Shown: positions 18,116 to 26,511 of the stretch, in pieces
Numbering within the stretch: position 1 is the stretch's first letter
How the letters are laid out: the number at the start of each line of letters is the position of its first letter
DNA from: Arthrobacter ulcerisalmonis
GTDB lineage: Bacteria; Actinomycetota; Actinomycetes; Actinomycetales; Micrococcaceae
Assembly: GCF_900609065.1 (NCBI RefSeq)
Contig: NZ_UXAU01000009.1
Coordinates: 62,001-126,000, forward strand
Length of the DNA: 64,000 bases
Reading direction: 5' to 3'
The notes under the pieces: model-generated
The model's database searches: none
What the model was told of the DNA's origin: nothing
The model's input: only the letters and a program-made list of their open reading frames with translations
Position numbers and translations under genes: made by a program

Positions 18116-18634
18116 TTACTTCTCGGGTGGCTTGGTGCTGAAACCGATGGTGCGCTGCTGGGCGTGGAGATCGTCGAGTGTCCCCAGTTGTTGGCGGGCG
18201 AGGTCTTCGAGGTCCTGGAACTTGCTTTGTTCGAGTTCCAGTTGTGGCGACAAATCCCGGAGGGTGCGCCACAGGCCGATCTTGCCCACTACTGCCGATC
18301 GCATGAGCTCGATTTCGATGACCGGCGTCAAGGGGGAGGTGCTGAGAATGCGGCCATTGAGCTTCAGCCGGCCAAGTTTCTCACCAAGCCCCGCGAGCAC
18401 CTGGTGACCCAACCGCCGTCGAAAGCCCAAGGCTTCGATCAGGGCGGCCAGCGTCTGGTGCTCGTCGTTGATCTGTCCGGCCAGCTTCACCAGGGCCGAA
18501 CCCATGGGGCGGCCCTGGTACCGGTGGGCCATGTTGGCGCTCCGGTCCCTGCCAGCAGTGGCGCCGGCAAGGTGGTCAGTGAGGTAGATCTGCAGCAGTT
18601 TCGGGTCTATGGACGTAGCTATTTTGGGGTGCAT
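18116..18634 (-). CDS. hypothetical protein, probable helical bundle
   Basis: A 172-residue protein that looks all-alpha: a helix with L-L-Q-I-Y-L-T-D-H-L-A-G-A-T-A-G, then A-L-V-K-L-A-G-Q-I-N-D-E-H-Q-T-L-A-A-L-I-E, then a basic stretch and two more amphipathic helices. The D-H and E-H pairs placed as in ferritin-like four-helix bundles suggest such a fold, though I cannot confirm metal ligands. It lies 22 bp before the zinc dehydrogenase start, so it is likely in the same transcript, in a stress-type neighbourhood. Confidence 0.65.
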   Translation of the reverse strand: MHPKIATSIDPKLLQIYLTDHLAGATAGRDRSANMAHRYQGRPMGSALVKLAGQINDEHQTLAALIEALGFRRRLGHQVLAGLGEKLGRLKLNGRILSTSPLTPVIEIELMRSAVVGKIGLWRTLRDLSPQLELEQSKFQDLEDLARQQLGTLDDLHAQQRTIGFSTKPPEK

Positions 18635-18695
18635 GACGTCGTTCCTTCGAGGAAATGGTGCTGGGCTGCTGTGACTAGGGAGCCGACAGGGGTGC

Positions 18696-18947
18696 TCAGT
18701 CCGTTGCGCTGGTGCGCGGCAGGTCCATCTGGAATCCGCACGCGCAACGGAGGATCCGGAGTGGGCTGCGTTCGGCCGTGCCAGCGTGTGCTGTGGCCTT
18801 CAGGTCCAGCGGCTTGACGGCCATAGGCTCGCCACAATGGATAAATTTTCCCGCCAATTTGAGGACCGCGGGTTCGTCGTGGCTGGTGGTTAGCCGCGGA
18901 GCGGTAGCCGGTTGAGGCGTTGAGGTTTCGGGCTGGACGATTGTCAC
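18696..18947 (-). CDS. small hypothetical protein with Cys pairs
   Basis: An 83-residue protein: polar Thr/Pro-rich first 25 residues, then K-F-I-H-C-G-E-P-M and, near the end, L-R-C-A-C-G-F-Q-M. The three Cys plus a neighbouring His could bind zinc. I do not recognise the family. The start is a GTG whose own ribosome-binding site is weak; a mini-ORF of 10 codons (ATG at 18976, AGGAG upstream) ends in a TGA overlapping this GTG, so translation may be coupled. Confidence 0.5.
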   Translation of the reverse strand: MTIVQPETSTPQPATAPRLTTSHDEPAVLKLAGKFIHCGEPMAVKPLDLKATAHAGTAERSPLRILRCACGFQMDLPRTSATD

Positions 18948-19281
18948 GCGTGCGCCCGGAAGATGCTGGCGTTCATCGGAAATGTTCTCCTGATGCTTGC
19001 GGGGAGATGTGCCGCCGTTTGGCTACAGCGGCCGATGCCTCGGGTCCCGCATTCCCCAGACCATCCATTGGATGAAGGGGGAACCGCCGTGCACGGTAGG
19101 AAAAACTCTACATTGTAGACGTTACGCGTAGACGGAGTTTAAGGCAAGGGCGGCAGCTCTGACTGGCCGTTCGCAGCAGCCCGCGGAGGAGTTCAGGCTG
19201 GTCAGGGCGTCCACTTCGCGGGCAAGGCGGCGTAAAGTCGCACATGCGCCCAGCCGCTCCAGTCAACTGTTAGGACCAGCA
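18948..19281. other. 334-bp intergenic region between divergent genes
   Basis: It separates the minus-strand Cys-rich protein from the plus-strand SDR and should hold promoters for both. It contains the 11-bp palindrome CTACATTGTAG at 19108-19118; on the minus strand this includes TACAAT, a good -10 hexamer. Ten bases of it (TACATTGTAG) recur at 10114-10123 before the histidine kinase operon. No RNA gene is seen. Apart from the mini-ORF at 18944-18976, no coding signal is visible. Confidence 0.5.
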
Positions 19282-20142
19282 ATGACCACCAAGGACTCCT
19301 CAGCCGCAAAAACCGTTCTCATCACTGGCACCTCAACGGGAATCGGCCTCGCCACAGCGGTTGCGGCTGCTCAGGCCGGCTGGACCACGGTGGCGACCCT
19401 GCGTGACCCGGACCGGGCGCAAGGACTCCGCGAAGCTGCCGCGGCGGCCGGGGTCAGCCTGGATATCCGTGCCCTGGACGTTACGGATCCGGCCGCCGTC
19501 GAGCGTGAAATCGCCTACTGCATCGATACGTACGGGCAGTTGGACGCGCTGGTGAACAATGCGGGCCGGGCAGTTTTGGGCACCACTGAGCTGCTGCCCA
19601 TGGCCGATTTCCGGCTGTCCATGGAGGTCAACTTCTTCGGCGTGGTGGCGTTGACCCAGGCCGCGCTGCCGCACTTGCGGGCCAGTGGCGGCCGGGTGAT
19701 CACCGTCAGTTCGGTGGGCGGGGTGGTGGGCCAACCGTTCAATGAGGCCTACTGCGCTGCGAAATTCGCCGTCGAAGGCTTCATGGAGAGCTTGCAGCCC
19801 GTTGCCGCAACGGTAGGAGTGGGCGTGCACATCATCGAACCCGGCGCGGTGTCCAGCGAGTTCGTTGCCAACGCCGGGATCGACGCCGAGGCCCTCATCG
19901 CGCAGGCGGGTGCCTACCAGCCCGCCGTCTCCGCCTACCTGGCCCGCACCACCCGCCAGTTCGCCAGCAGCAACGCCCAGATCCCCGTAGACGTCGCAAC
20001 AACCATCCTCGGCGCCATGACGGACGCTGCGCCGGCCTTCCGGATCCAGACCTCCGCCTGGGCCACCGATTTTGTCGGAGCCAAGATCAGCGATCTCGAC
20101 GGCGGCGCGGTCACCGGGATGACGGCCGGCTGGGTGGCCTGA
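19282..20142 (+). CDS. SDR family oxidoreductase
   Basis: A 286-residue classical-type short-chain dehydrogenase. The cofactor loop T-G-T-S-T-G-I-G is at 15-22, with D66-V as the adenine contact and N-N-A-G at 92-95. The catalytic residues are S144 (V-S-S-V-G-G), Y157 and K161 (Y-C-A-A-K). The C-terminal extension (about 200-286) after I-E-P-G-A-V is as in 17-beta-HSD/retinol-dehydrogenase-like SDRs. The substrate is unknown. It is monocistronic and followed by a clear terminator. Confidence 0.87.
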   Translation: MTTKDSSAAKTVLITGTSTGIGLATAVAAAQAGWTTVATLRDPDRAQGLREAAAAAGVSLDIRALDVTDPAAVEREIAYCIDTYGQLDALVNNAGRAVLGTTELLPMADFRLSMEVNFFGVVALTQAALPHLRASGGRVITVSSVGGVVGQPFNEAYCAAKFAVEGFMESLQPVAATVGVGVHIIEPGAVSSEFVANAGIDAEALIAQAGAYQPAVSAYLARTTRQFASSNAQIPVDVATTILGAMTDAAPAFRIQTSAWATDFVGAKISDLDGGAVTGMTAGWVA

Positions 20143-20150
20143 GGGACGTT

Positions 20151-20189
20151 GCGGGCGGCGGCCAAGATGCAGCCGCCCGCCAGGTTTTT
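20151..20189 (+). terminator. rho-independent terminator after SDR gene
   Basis: A 9-bp perfect GC stem (GCGGGCGGC with GCCGCCCGC), 12-nt loop, then CAGG and five T. It starts 8 bp after the SDR stop and faces the convergent permease gene. Confidence 0.8.
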
Positions 20190-20200
20190 GATGCTGGCTG

Positions 20201-21553
20201 CTATCGCTTCTTTCCGGCGCGCTTGGCTGCAGCATTGACGGCCGCCTTGACTGAGGGTGGGACCACGGCCGGTTCGGTCTCCGGCTCGGCTACGGTGCCC
20301 CGCCAGCGGGCCAAGGCCCGCATGCCGTGGTAAATCACCAGGGCGGCGGCGGAGCCCAGCGCGATTCCGGTGAAGGTCAGTTCGCCGATGTTCCACGTGT
20401 AGTCGGCAATGCCGATGATCAGCGCGACGGCGGCCGTGGTCAGGTTGATCGGGTTGGCGAAGTTCACCTTGTTCTGGACCCAGATTTTGACGCCCAGGAT
20501 GCCGATCATCCCGTACAGCATGGTGGCTGCGCCGCCCAGGACGCCCGCCGGAACGGTGGCAATCAGTTCGCCGAACTTGGGTGAGAAGCTCAAAAGGATG
20601 GCGAACGCGCCGGCAACCCAATACGCCGCCGTCGAATAGACCTTGGTGGCGGCCATGACGCCGATATTTTCCGCGTACGTGGTGGTGCCGGAACCGCCGC
20701 CGAATCCGGCGAGGACTGTTGCGGCGCCGTCGGCCATCAATGCCCGTCCGGAGACGCCATCAAGGTTCTGTCCGGTCATCGCTGCCACCGACTTCACGTG
20801 GCCGATGTTTTCGGCCACGAGCACCAAGACCACCGGGACGAACAAGCCCAGGACGCCGATGTGGAACTCGGGCGTCTGGAAATGCGGCAGTCCGATCCAG
20901 GCAGCAGCATCCACTTTCTCGAAGGTCACCTCACCGCGCAGCATGGCCACGAGGTAGCCAGCCACCACACCTACCAGGATGCTGAGACGGCCCAGGATGC
21001 CGCGGAACAGGACGCTGACCAGGATGATCGTTGCGAGGGTGACGACGGCGGTGATAGGCGCCTTGTCGAAGTTGGCCTTGGCGGCCGGTGCCAGGTTGAG
21101 GCCGATCAGCGCGACGATGGCGCCGGTGATGATCGGTGGCATGAGCCGGTTGATCCAGCCTGCACCGAATTTCTGCACCACTGCGCCCACGAGGGCGAGG
21201 GTTGCGCCGGCCATGACCACGCCGCCCAGAGCGCCAGGGATGCCGAATTGCGCCTGCGACGCGGTGATCGGCGCGATGAAGGCAAAGCTTGAGCCCAGGT
21301 AGCTGGGGACCTTGCCGCGCGTCAGGACCAGGAACAGCAGGGTGCCGATGCCCGAGAACAACAGGGTGGTGGCGGGTGGCATGCCGGTGATGATGGGGAC
21401 CAGGAAGGTGGCTCCAAACATGGCCACCACGTGCTGCATGCCCACGCCGATGGTCAGCGGCCAGGCCAGTCGCTCACCCGGGGCCACCACCTGGCCAGGC
21501 TTGATGGACTTGCCGTTGCCGTGCAACGTCCAGCTGAATCCGAGCATGCTCAT
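20201..21553 (-). CDS. uracil-xanthine permease (NCS2 family)
   Basis: A 450-residue integral membrane transporter of the nucleobase-ascorbate (NCS2) family, probably a proton-coupled uracil or xanthine importer. About 12-14 hydrophobic segments are visible. Family motifs include G-V-G-M-Q-H-V-V-A-M-F-G-A-T near the start, the acidic V-L-V-A-E-N-I-G-H-V-K-S-V, and G-F-G-G-G-S-G-T-T-T-Y-A-E-N-I-G-V-M, the UraA-type signature. The C-terminal tail is basic and polar (A-A-K-R-A-G-K-K-R). It is divergent from a RutE-like reductase, fitting a pyrimidine-use context. Confidence 0.92.
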   Translation of the reverse strand: MSMLGFSWTLHGNGKSIKPGQVVAPGERLAWPLTIGVGMQHVVAMFGATFLVPIITGMPPATTLLFSGIGTLLFLVLTRGKVPSYLGSSFAFIAPITASQAQFGIPGALGGVVMAGATLALVGAVVQKFGAGWINRLMPPIITGAIVALIGLNLAPAAKANFDKAPITAVVTLATIILVSVLFRGILGRLSILVGVVAGYLVAMLRGEVTFEKVDAAAWIGLPHFQTPEFHIGVLGLFVPVVLVLVAENIGHVKSVAAMTGQNLDGVSGRALMADGAATVLAGFGGGSGTTTYAENIGVMAATKVYSTAAYWVAGAFAILLSFSPKFGELIATVPAGVLGGAATMLYGMIGILGVKIWVQNKVNFANPINLTTAAVALIIGIADYTWNIGELTFTGIALGSAAALVIYHGMRALARWRGTVAEPETEPAVVPPSVKAAVNAAAKRAGKKR

Positions 21554-21664
21554 GGGCGGAGACCTTTCGAGGGAGGGTGTCGCGGTGCGATGGACCGGTC
21601 ACCAGAATATCCCGCGGTGTTGATGTGGCGAACGTCACCGTGTCCCTGGGAAGAAATACCAGGA

Positions 21665-21680
21665 ACTTGAAGTTGCAAGT
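21665..21680. promoter_or_regulatory. inverted repeat, MarR/HxlR-like operator candidate
   Basis: A perfect inverted repeat, ACTTG-AAGTTG-CAAGT, 55 bp before the RutE-like gene and 112 bp before the divergent permease start. MarR/HxlR-type regulators often bind such sites before nitroreductase-family genes. A weaker CCTGG-N9-CCAGG repeat lies just before it. No regulator gene is adjacent. Confidence 0.45.
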
Positions 21681-21735
21681 ATTAGATCCGACAAGCCCAC
21701 CCCACCAGCGGGGCGGCACTGCGAAAGGAAAGCCA

Positions 21736-22341
21736 ATGACCATTGCCCACGAAGAAGCCGTCATCGATTCGGCAGCCGTCGACGCGATTTTCGCCGAAGC
21801 CCGCACCGCAAACACGTTCGTCGGTGAAGTCACCGAGGACCAGGCCCGTGCCATCTACGAACTGACCAAGTTTGGGCCCACCGCTTTCAACTCCCAGCCG
21901 CTCCGCGTGACGTACGTCCGCTCTGCCGAGGCCCGCGCCAAGCTCGTTGGCGCCCTCGCCAATGGCAACAAGGCCAAGACCGCAGCCGCCCCGCTTGTAG
22001 CCGTCCTCAGCTACGACACCGACTGGGCCGGCCAATGGGATGAATTCCTCCCCGGCTACAACGCCCCCAAGGCCATGTACGACGCCGATCCCGCCCTGGC
22101 CGCAGCCACCGGCAACAACAACGCCCACCTGCAGGCTGGCTACTTCATCCTGGCGGTCCGCTCCCTCGGCTTCTCCGCGGGACCGATGACCGGCGCCAAC
22201 TTCGACGCCATCGACGCCGAGTTCTTCCCGGCCGGCGAGCAGAAGAGCTTCCTGGTAGTCAACATCGGCCAGGCTGCCGCTGACGCCTGGGGCGAAGCCA
22301 AGCCCAAGTTCGCCTACGACGATGTTGTCCGCACCGTCTAA
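21736..22341 (+). CDS. RutE-like nitroreductase (malonic semialdehyde reductase family)
   Basis: A 201-residue flavin-dependent nitroreductase-fold protein close in length and pattern to RutE, which reduces malonic semialdehyde to 3-hydroxypropionate in the Rut pyrimidine-breakdown route. Seen are F-G-P-T-A-F-N-S-Q-P (FMN/substrate loop, about 51-60), W-A-G-Q-W-D-E-F-L-P, N-N-A-H-L-Q-A-G-Y, and S-L-G-F-S-A-G-P-M-T-G. No other rut gene is nearby, so the pathway role is inferred only from homology and the adjacent uracil permease. The ATG has AAAGGAA upstream. Confidence 0.8.
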   Translation: MTIAHEEAVIDSAAVDAIFAEARTANTFVGEVTEDQARAIYELTKFGPTAFNSQPLRVTYVRSAEARAKLVGALANGNKAKTAAAPLVAVLSYDTDWAGQWDEFLPGYNAPKAMYDADPALAAATGNNNAHLQAGYFILAVRSLGFSAGPMTGANFDAIDAEFFPAGEQKSFLVVNIGQAAADAWGEAKPKFAYDDVVRTV

Positions 22342-22456
22342 CCCTCCCGGAGCTTTTACGGCCAAACCGGCCACCCTCCCGGAGCTGTTACGGCCAAACC
22401 GGCCACCCTCCCGGAGCTGTTACGGGCCAACGGGCCACCCTCCCGGAGCTTTTGAA
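22342..22456. repeat. four tandem copies of a 32-bp repeat
   Basis: The units start at 22342, 22374, 22406 and 22438 with exact 32-bp spacing, each opening CCCTCCCGGAGCT(T/G)TTACG; the last is partial. The first unit starts directly after the TAA of the RutE-like gene. Related copies lie at 548-600, again directly after a TAA. There are no spacers, so this is not a CRISPR. A large hairpin follows at once. Confidence 0.85.
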
Positions 22457-22504
22457 TTAAACGGCAAGCCTCCCGCAGAGATCTGCGGGAGGCTTGCCGT
22501 TTAA
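22457..22504. terminator. perfect 48-bp palindrome, bidirectional terminator
   Basis: Two 23-base arms (22457-22479 and 22482-22504) are exact reverse complements around a 2-base centre; the outer ends are TTAAACGG and CCGTTTAA. It lies between convergent genes (RutE-like and phosphoglucomutase), so it likely stops transcription from both sides. Confidence 0.85.
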
Positions 22505-22530
22505 GCCGTCACAAGTCCGGGGGGGGGGTG

Positions 22531-24180
<1,650 letters not shown>

Positions 24181-24265
24181 GGGACCAGCATGCCAGAACC
24201 GCGCCCGAGTCAAAATGGTAGGCCCACATTGCGGTCCCTGTGACGGCGGCACAACTGCTCTCCGG

Positions 24266-25141
24266 TCAGCTCGCCCGAAGCTTCTTCCGGGCGGTGTCCC
24301 GCACCGCTTCGCCCATCCGGTGGAGCCGCGCCGAGTCCAGCGACCAGGATTGCCAGTGCAGCGGCACGTCCTCGTGGGTGTTTCGGCCGAGCCTGACCAG
24401 CGTTCCCTCTGCCAGTTCATTCCCGAGCTGCAGTTCGGGAAGCATTCCCCAGCCCAGGCCGGCCTTGATGGCTGCGAGGAAACCTTCCGACGACGGGACA
24501 GTGTGGGTGGGCGGGCTCTGCTCCACTCCCTTCGCCGTGAGCAGCGCGCGCTGCAGGGTGTCCTTGACGTTGAATTTCAGGACCGGCATCCTGGCCCAGC
24601 CCACTGTGCTGCCCTTGGTGAACCGCCGGTGCAGGCTGGCCGAAGCCACCGGGATGTACCGCATGTGCCCCAGCAGCTCCACCCGGCAACCACTCACGGG
24701 GACGGGGTCGGAGGTGATGGCGCCCATGACGTCGCCCTGGCGCAGGAGCTGGCTGCTGAAACCCTGGTCCTCGACGCGAAGGTCCAGGGTGGTGTCCTGC
24801 CAGGTGGCGGCCACGGCGAGGACGGGTACGAACCAGGTGGCCAGCGAATCGGCGTTGATTGCCACCGGGAGGACGGCGCGGGAGGCGGCAGTGGTTCCCA
24901 GCGCGGTTGACGCCTCAGCCTCGAGCACCTGTACCTGACGGGCCATCCGGAGCAGTACGGTCCCGGCCTCGGTGGGGACGCAGGGGACCCGCCGGCGCAC
25001 CAGGACCTGCCCTGTCGACGCCTCCAGCGCCTTGATGCGCTGGCTGACGGCGGACGGGGTGACGCGGAGAATGTCTGCAGCGGCCTCGAAAGTGCCCTCG
25101 TCAATGACGGCCATCAGCGCACGAAGATGTTCGAGATTCAT
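24266..25141 (-). CDS. LysR-type regulator, ArgP/LysG subfamily
   Basis: A 291-residue LysR-family activator: winged HTH at about 1-60 (M-N-L-E-H-L-R-A-L ... S-A-V-S-Q-R-I-K-A-L-E) and an effector-binding domain from about 90. Divergent pairing with a LysE/ArgO exporter is the classic arrangement of LysG-LysE and ArgP-ArgO, where the regulator senses lysine or arginine and turns on export. A textbook T-N11-A box lies 6 bp before this start codon. The effector specificity is not shown by the sequence. Confidence 0.9.
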   Translation of the reverse strand: MNLEHLRALMAVIDEGTFEAAADILRVTPSAVSQRIKALEASTGQVLVRRRVPCVPTEAGTVLLRMARQVQVLEAEASTALGTTAASRAVLPVAINADSLATWFVPVLAVAATWQDTTLDLRVEDQGFSSQLLRQGDVMGAITSDPVPVSGCRVELLGHMRYIPVASASLHRRFTKGSTVGWARMPVLKFNVKDTLQRALLTAKGVEQSPPTHTVPSSEGFLAAIKAGLGWGMLPELQLGNELAEGTLVRLGRNTHEDVPLHWQSWSLDSARLHRMGEAVRDTARKKLRAS

Positions 25142-25146
25142 GAAGA

Positions 25147-25169
25147 GATTCTAATGGCACCCAAGAATC
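25147..25169. promoter_or_regulatory. LysR T-N11-A operator between argP-like and lysE-like genes
   Basis: Perfect 6-bp arms GATTCT and AGAATC are separated by 11 bases, giving the standard T-N11-A LysR motif. The site lies in the 70-bp gap between divergent starts. It is probably the binding site of the ArgP/LysG-like regulator for activation of the exporter and autocontrol. Confidence 0.7.
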
Positions 25170-25211
25170 AATCGTTTGTCTTCACATGCTGCGCTCCGTA
25201 CCGTCGAGTGC

Positions 25212-25808
25212 ATGCTGATGACAGGAATCACTGGGATGTTGACGGGGCTGGCGCTGATTGTGGCCATTGGCGCCCAGAATGCCTTCGTGCTCCGACAGGG
25301 TGTCCGCCGCGAACACATCGGCGCAGTTGTTGCCGTGTGCATGATCGGTGATGCTGCCCTGATTCTGGGCGGGACCGCCGGAATTGGCGCTTTGGTGTAC
25401 CGCTTTCCCCAAGCCCTCGACGTTCTTCGCTGGGGTGGGGCGGCCTACCTGGTCTGGTTCGCAGTGCGCTCCTTCATGTCGGCGCTGAACCCTTCCGCCC
25501 TGGAGCAAAGTGCACCCCGGTCCAAGGGCTCCGTGGTGGCGAGCACGGTGGCGCTGACCTTCCTGAACCCCCACGTCTATCTGGACACGGTGGTGCTCCT
25601 GGGCAGTCTGGCAAACCAACAGGGTCCGGATCTCAGGTGGGTTTTCGCCGGCGGGGCCGTTGCCGGCAGCGTGGTGTGGTTTTCGGCGTTGGGGTACGGT
25701 GCCCGGGCGTTGTCCGGAGTGTTGGGCAATCCGCGCACCTGGCGATACCTCGATTTTGGGATTGGTCTCGTCATGCTGGGCCTTGCTGCCAAGCTGTTGC
25801 TTTCCTGA
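25212..25808 (+). CDS. LysE/ArgO family basic amino-acid exporter
   Basis: A 198-residue membrane protein with about six hydrophobic helices. LysE-family marks are L-I-V-A-I-G-A-Q-N-A-F-V-L-R-Q-G-V-R-R-E-H in the first loop and F-L-N-P-H-V-Y-L-D-T-V-V-L-L-G in the middle. It is expected to export L-lysine and/or L-arginine across the cytoplasmic membrane. The start was placed at an ATG just before M-T-G-I-T-G rather than the longer frame, leaving the LysR box outside the coding region. Confidence 0.92.
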   Translation: MLMTGITGMLTGLALIVAIGAQNAFVLRQGVRREHIGAVVAVCMIGDAALILGGTAGIGALVYRFPQALDVLRWGGAAYLVWFAVRSFMSALNPSALEQSAPRSKGSVVASTVALTFLNPHVYLDTVVLLGSLANQQGPDLRWVFAGGAVAGSVVWFSALGYGARALSGVLGNPRTWRYLDFGIGLVMLGLAAKLLLS

Positions 25809-25866
25809 CGGCGTCCGAAAAGTCGCCGCAGGCGCTAGGCTGGGAGCATCATTTTAGGGGGACCCC

Positions 25867-26424
25867 ACGACTGACCAGCCTTCCCAGCGTCCTGATCCGC
25901 AGTGGCGCGACTCGTCAAACAGCGAGGGCACTCCGCCCGCGCCGCCGTCGGGGTATGAACCGCCGCAGTTCATGCCGCCGTACACGTCCAGCGCGCCCGG
26001 CGGCGTGCCACCGTATGGCTCCAACGTGCCGCCACCGCTATATCAGCAGAACAACTATCCCGCTCAGCCGGGCGCGTTTGGCAACCAATACGGGAACCAA
26101 TATCCGCAGCAGTACGCCTACGGGCACCGGCCCAACTCCTACGTGCAGGCTGGTTACTACGGCGCGGTGCCGCAAGCCAGGGGCCTGAGCATCACCAGCC
26201 TCGTCAGTGGGATTGTCTCGTTCCTGATGGGTTGGCTGCTGGTGCCGCCGCTGGTGGCCATCATCACCGGGCACCTGGCCCTCAGGCGTGAACCCCTGGG
26301 CAAGGGCATGGCGATCGCCGGTCTGGTCCTGGGCTACCTTTGCCTGCTGGTTTACGGTGCGTTCTGGATTCTGGTGGCCATTGGATTGGCGTTCCTGGAA
26401 TCTGCGTCATACGTCAACGCTTAG
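25867..26424 (+). CDS. DUF4190-like membrane protein; possible ACG start
   Basis: Pro/Gln/Tyr-rich cytosolic N terminus followed by two C-terminal hydrophobic helices with S-I-T-S-L-V-S-G-I and G-K-G-M-A-I-A-G-L-V-L-G-Y, as in DUF4190 proteins. From the first ATG (25972) the product is 150 residues, but that ATG has no ribosome-binding site. The frame stays open and protein-like back to 25858 and reads T-D-Q-P-S-Q-R-P-D-P-Q-W-R after an ACG at 25867, which has AGGGGG five bases before it. No ATG, GTG, TTG or CTG lies in that extension. The start is therefore uncertain: a rare ACG, or a lost start codon. Confidence 0.6.
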   Translation, partial: TTDQPSQRPDPQWRDSSNSEGTPPAPPSGYEPPQFMPPYTSSAPGGVPPYGSNVPPPLYQQNNYPAQPGAFGNQYGNQYPQQYAYGHRPNSYVQAGYYGAVPQARGLSITSLVSGIVSFLMGWLLVPPLVAIITGHLALRREPLGKGMAIAGLVLGYLCLLVYGAFWILVAIGLAFLESASYVNA

Positions 26425-26432
26425 GGCTGCAG

Positions 26433-26491
26433 TCCTAAGCTTGTTCGCAGGTCCTGGCCTTGAAGGCTCTATGCTGCGAACAAGCTTAGGA
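26433..26491. repeat. 59-bp palindromic repeat, copy 1
   Basis: 18-bp perfect terminal arms (TCCTAAGCTTGTTCGCAG and its complement) around a 23-nt centre that holds GCCTTGAAGGCT, itself a small palindrome. A second 59-bp copy lies at 31774-31832. It sits between convergent genes, so it may also act as a terminator. Confidence 0.85.
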
Positions 26492-26511
26492 TCGGGGCGG
26501 CGAGTCCCTGC

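Noticed and set aside
21736..22341. Naming this gene as part of a full Rut pyrimidine-degradation operon.
   Set aside because: Only the RutE-like reductase and a uracil permease are present; no rutA, rutB or other members lie in the window.
22342..22456. Regular 32-bp repeats considered as a CRISPR array.
   Set aside because: The units are directly adjacent without unique spacers, no cas gene is nearby, and related copies follow another gene's stop.
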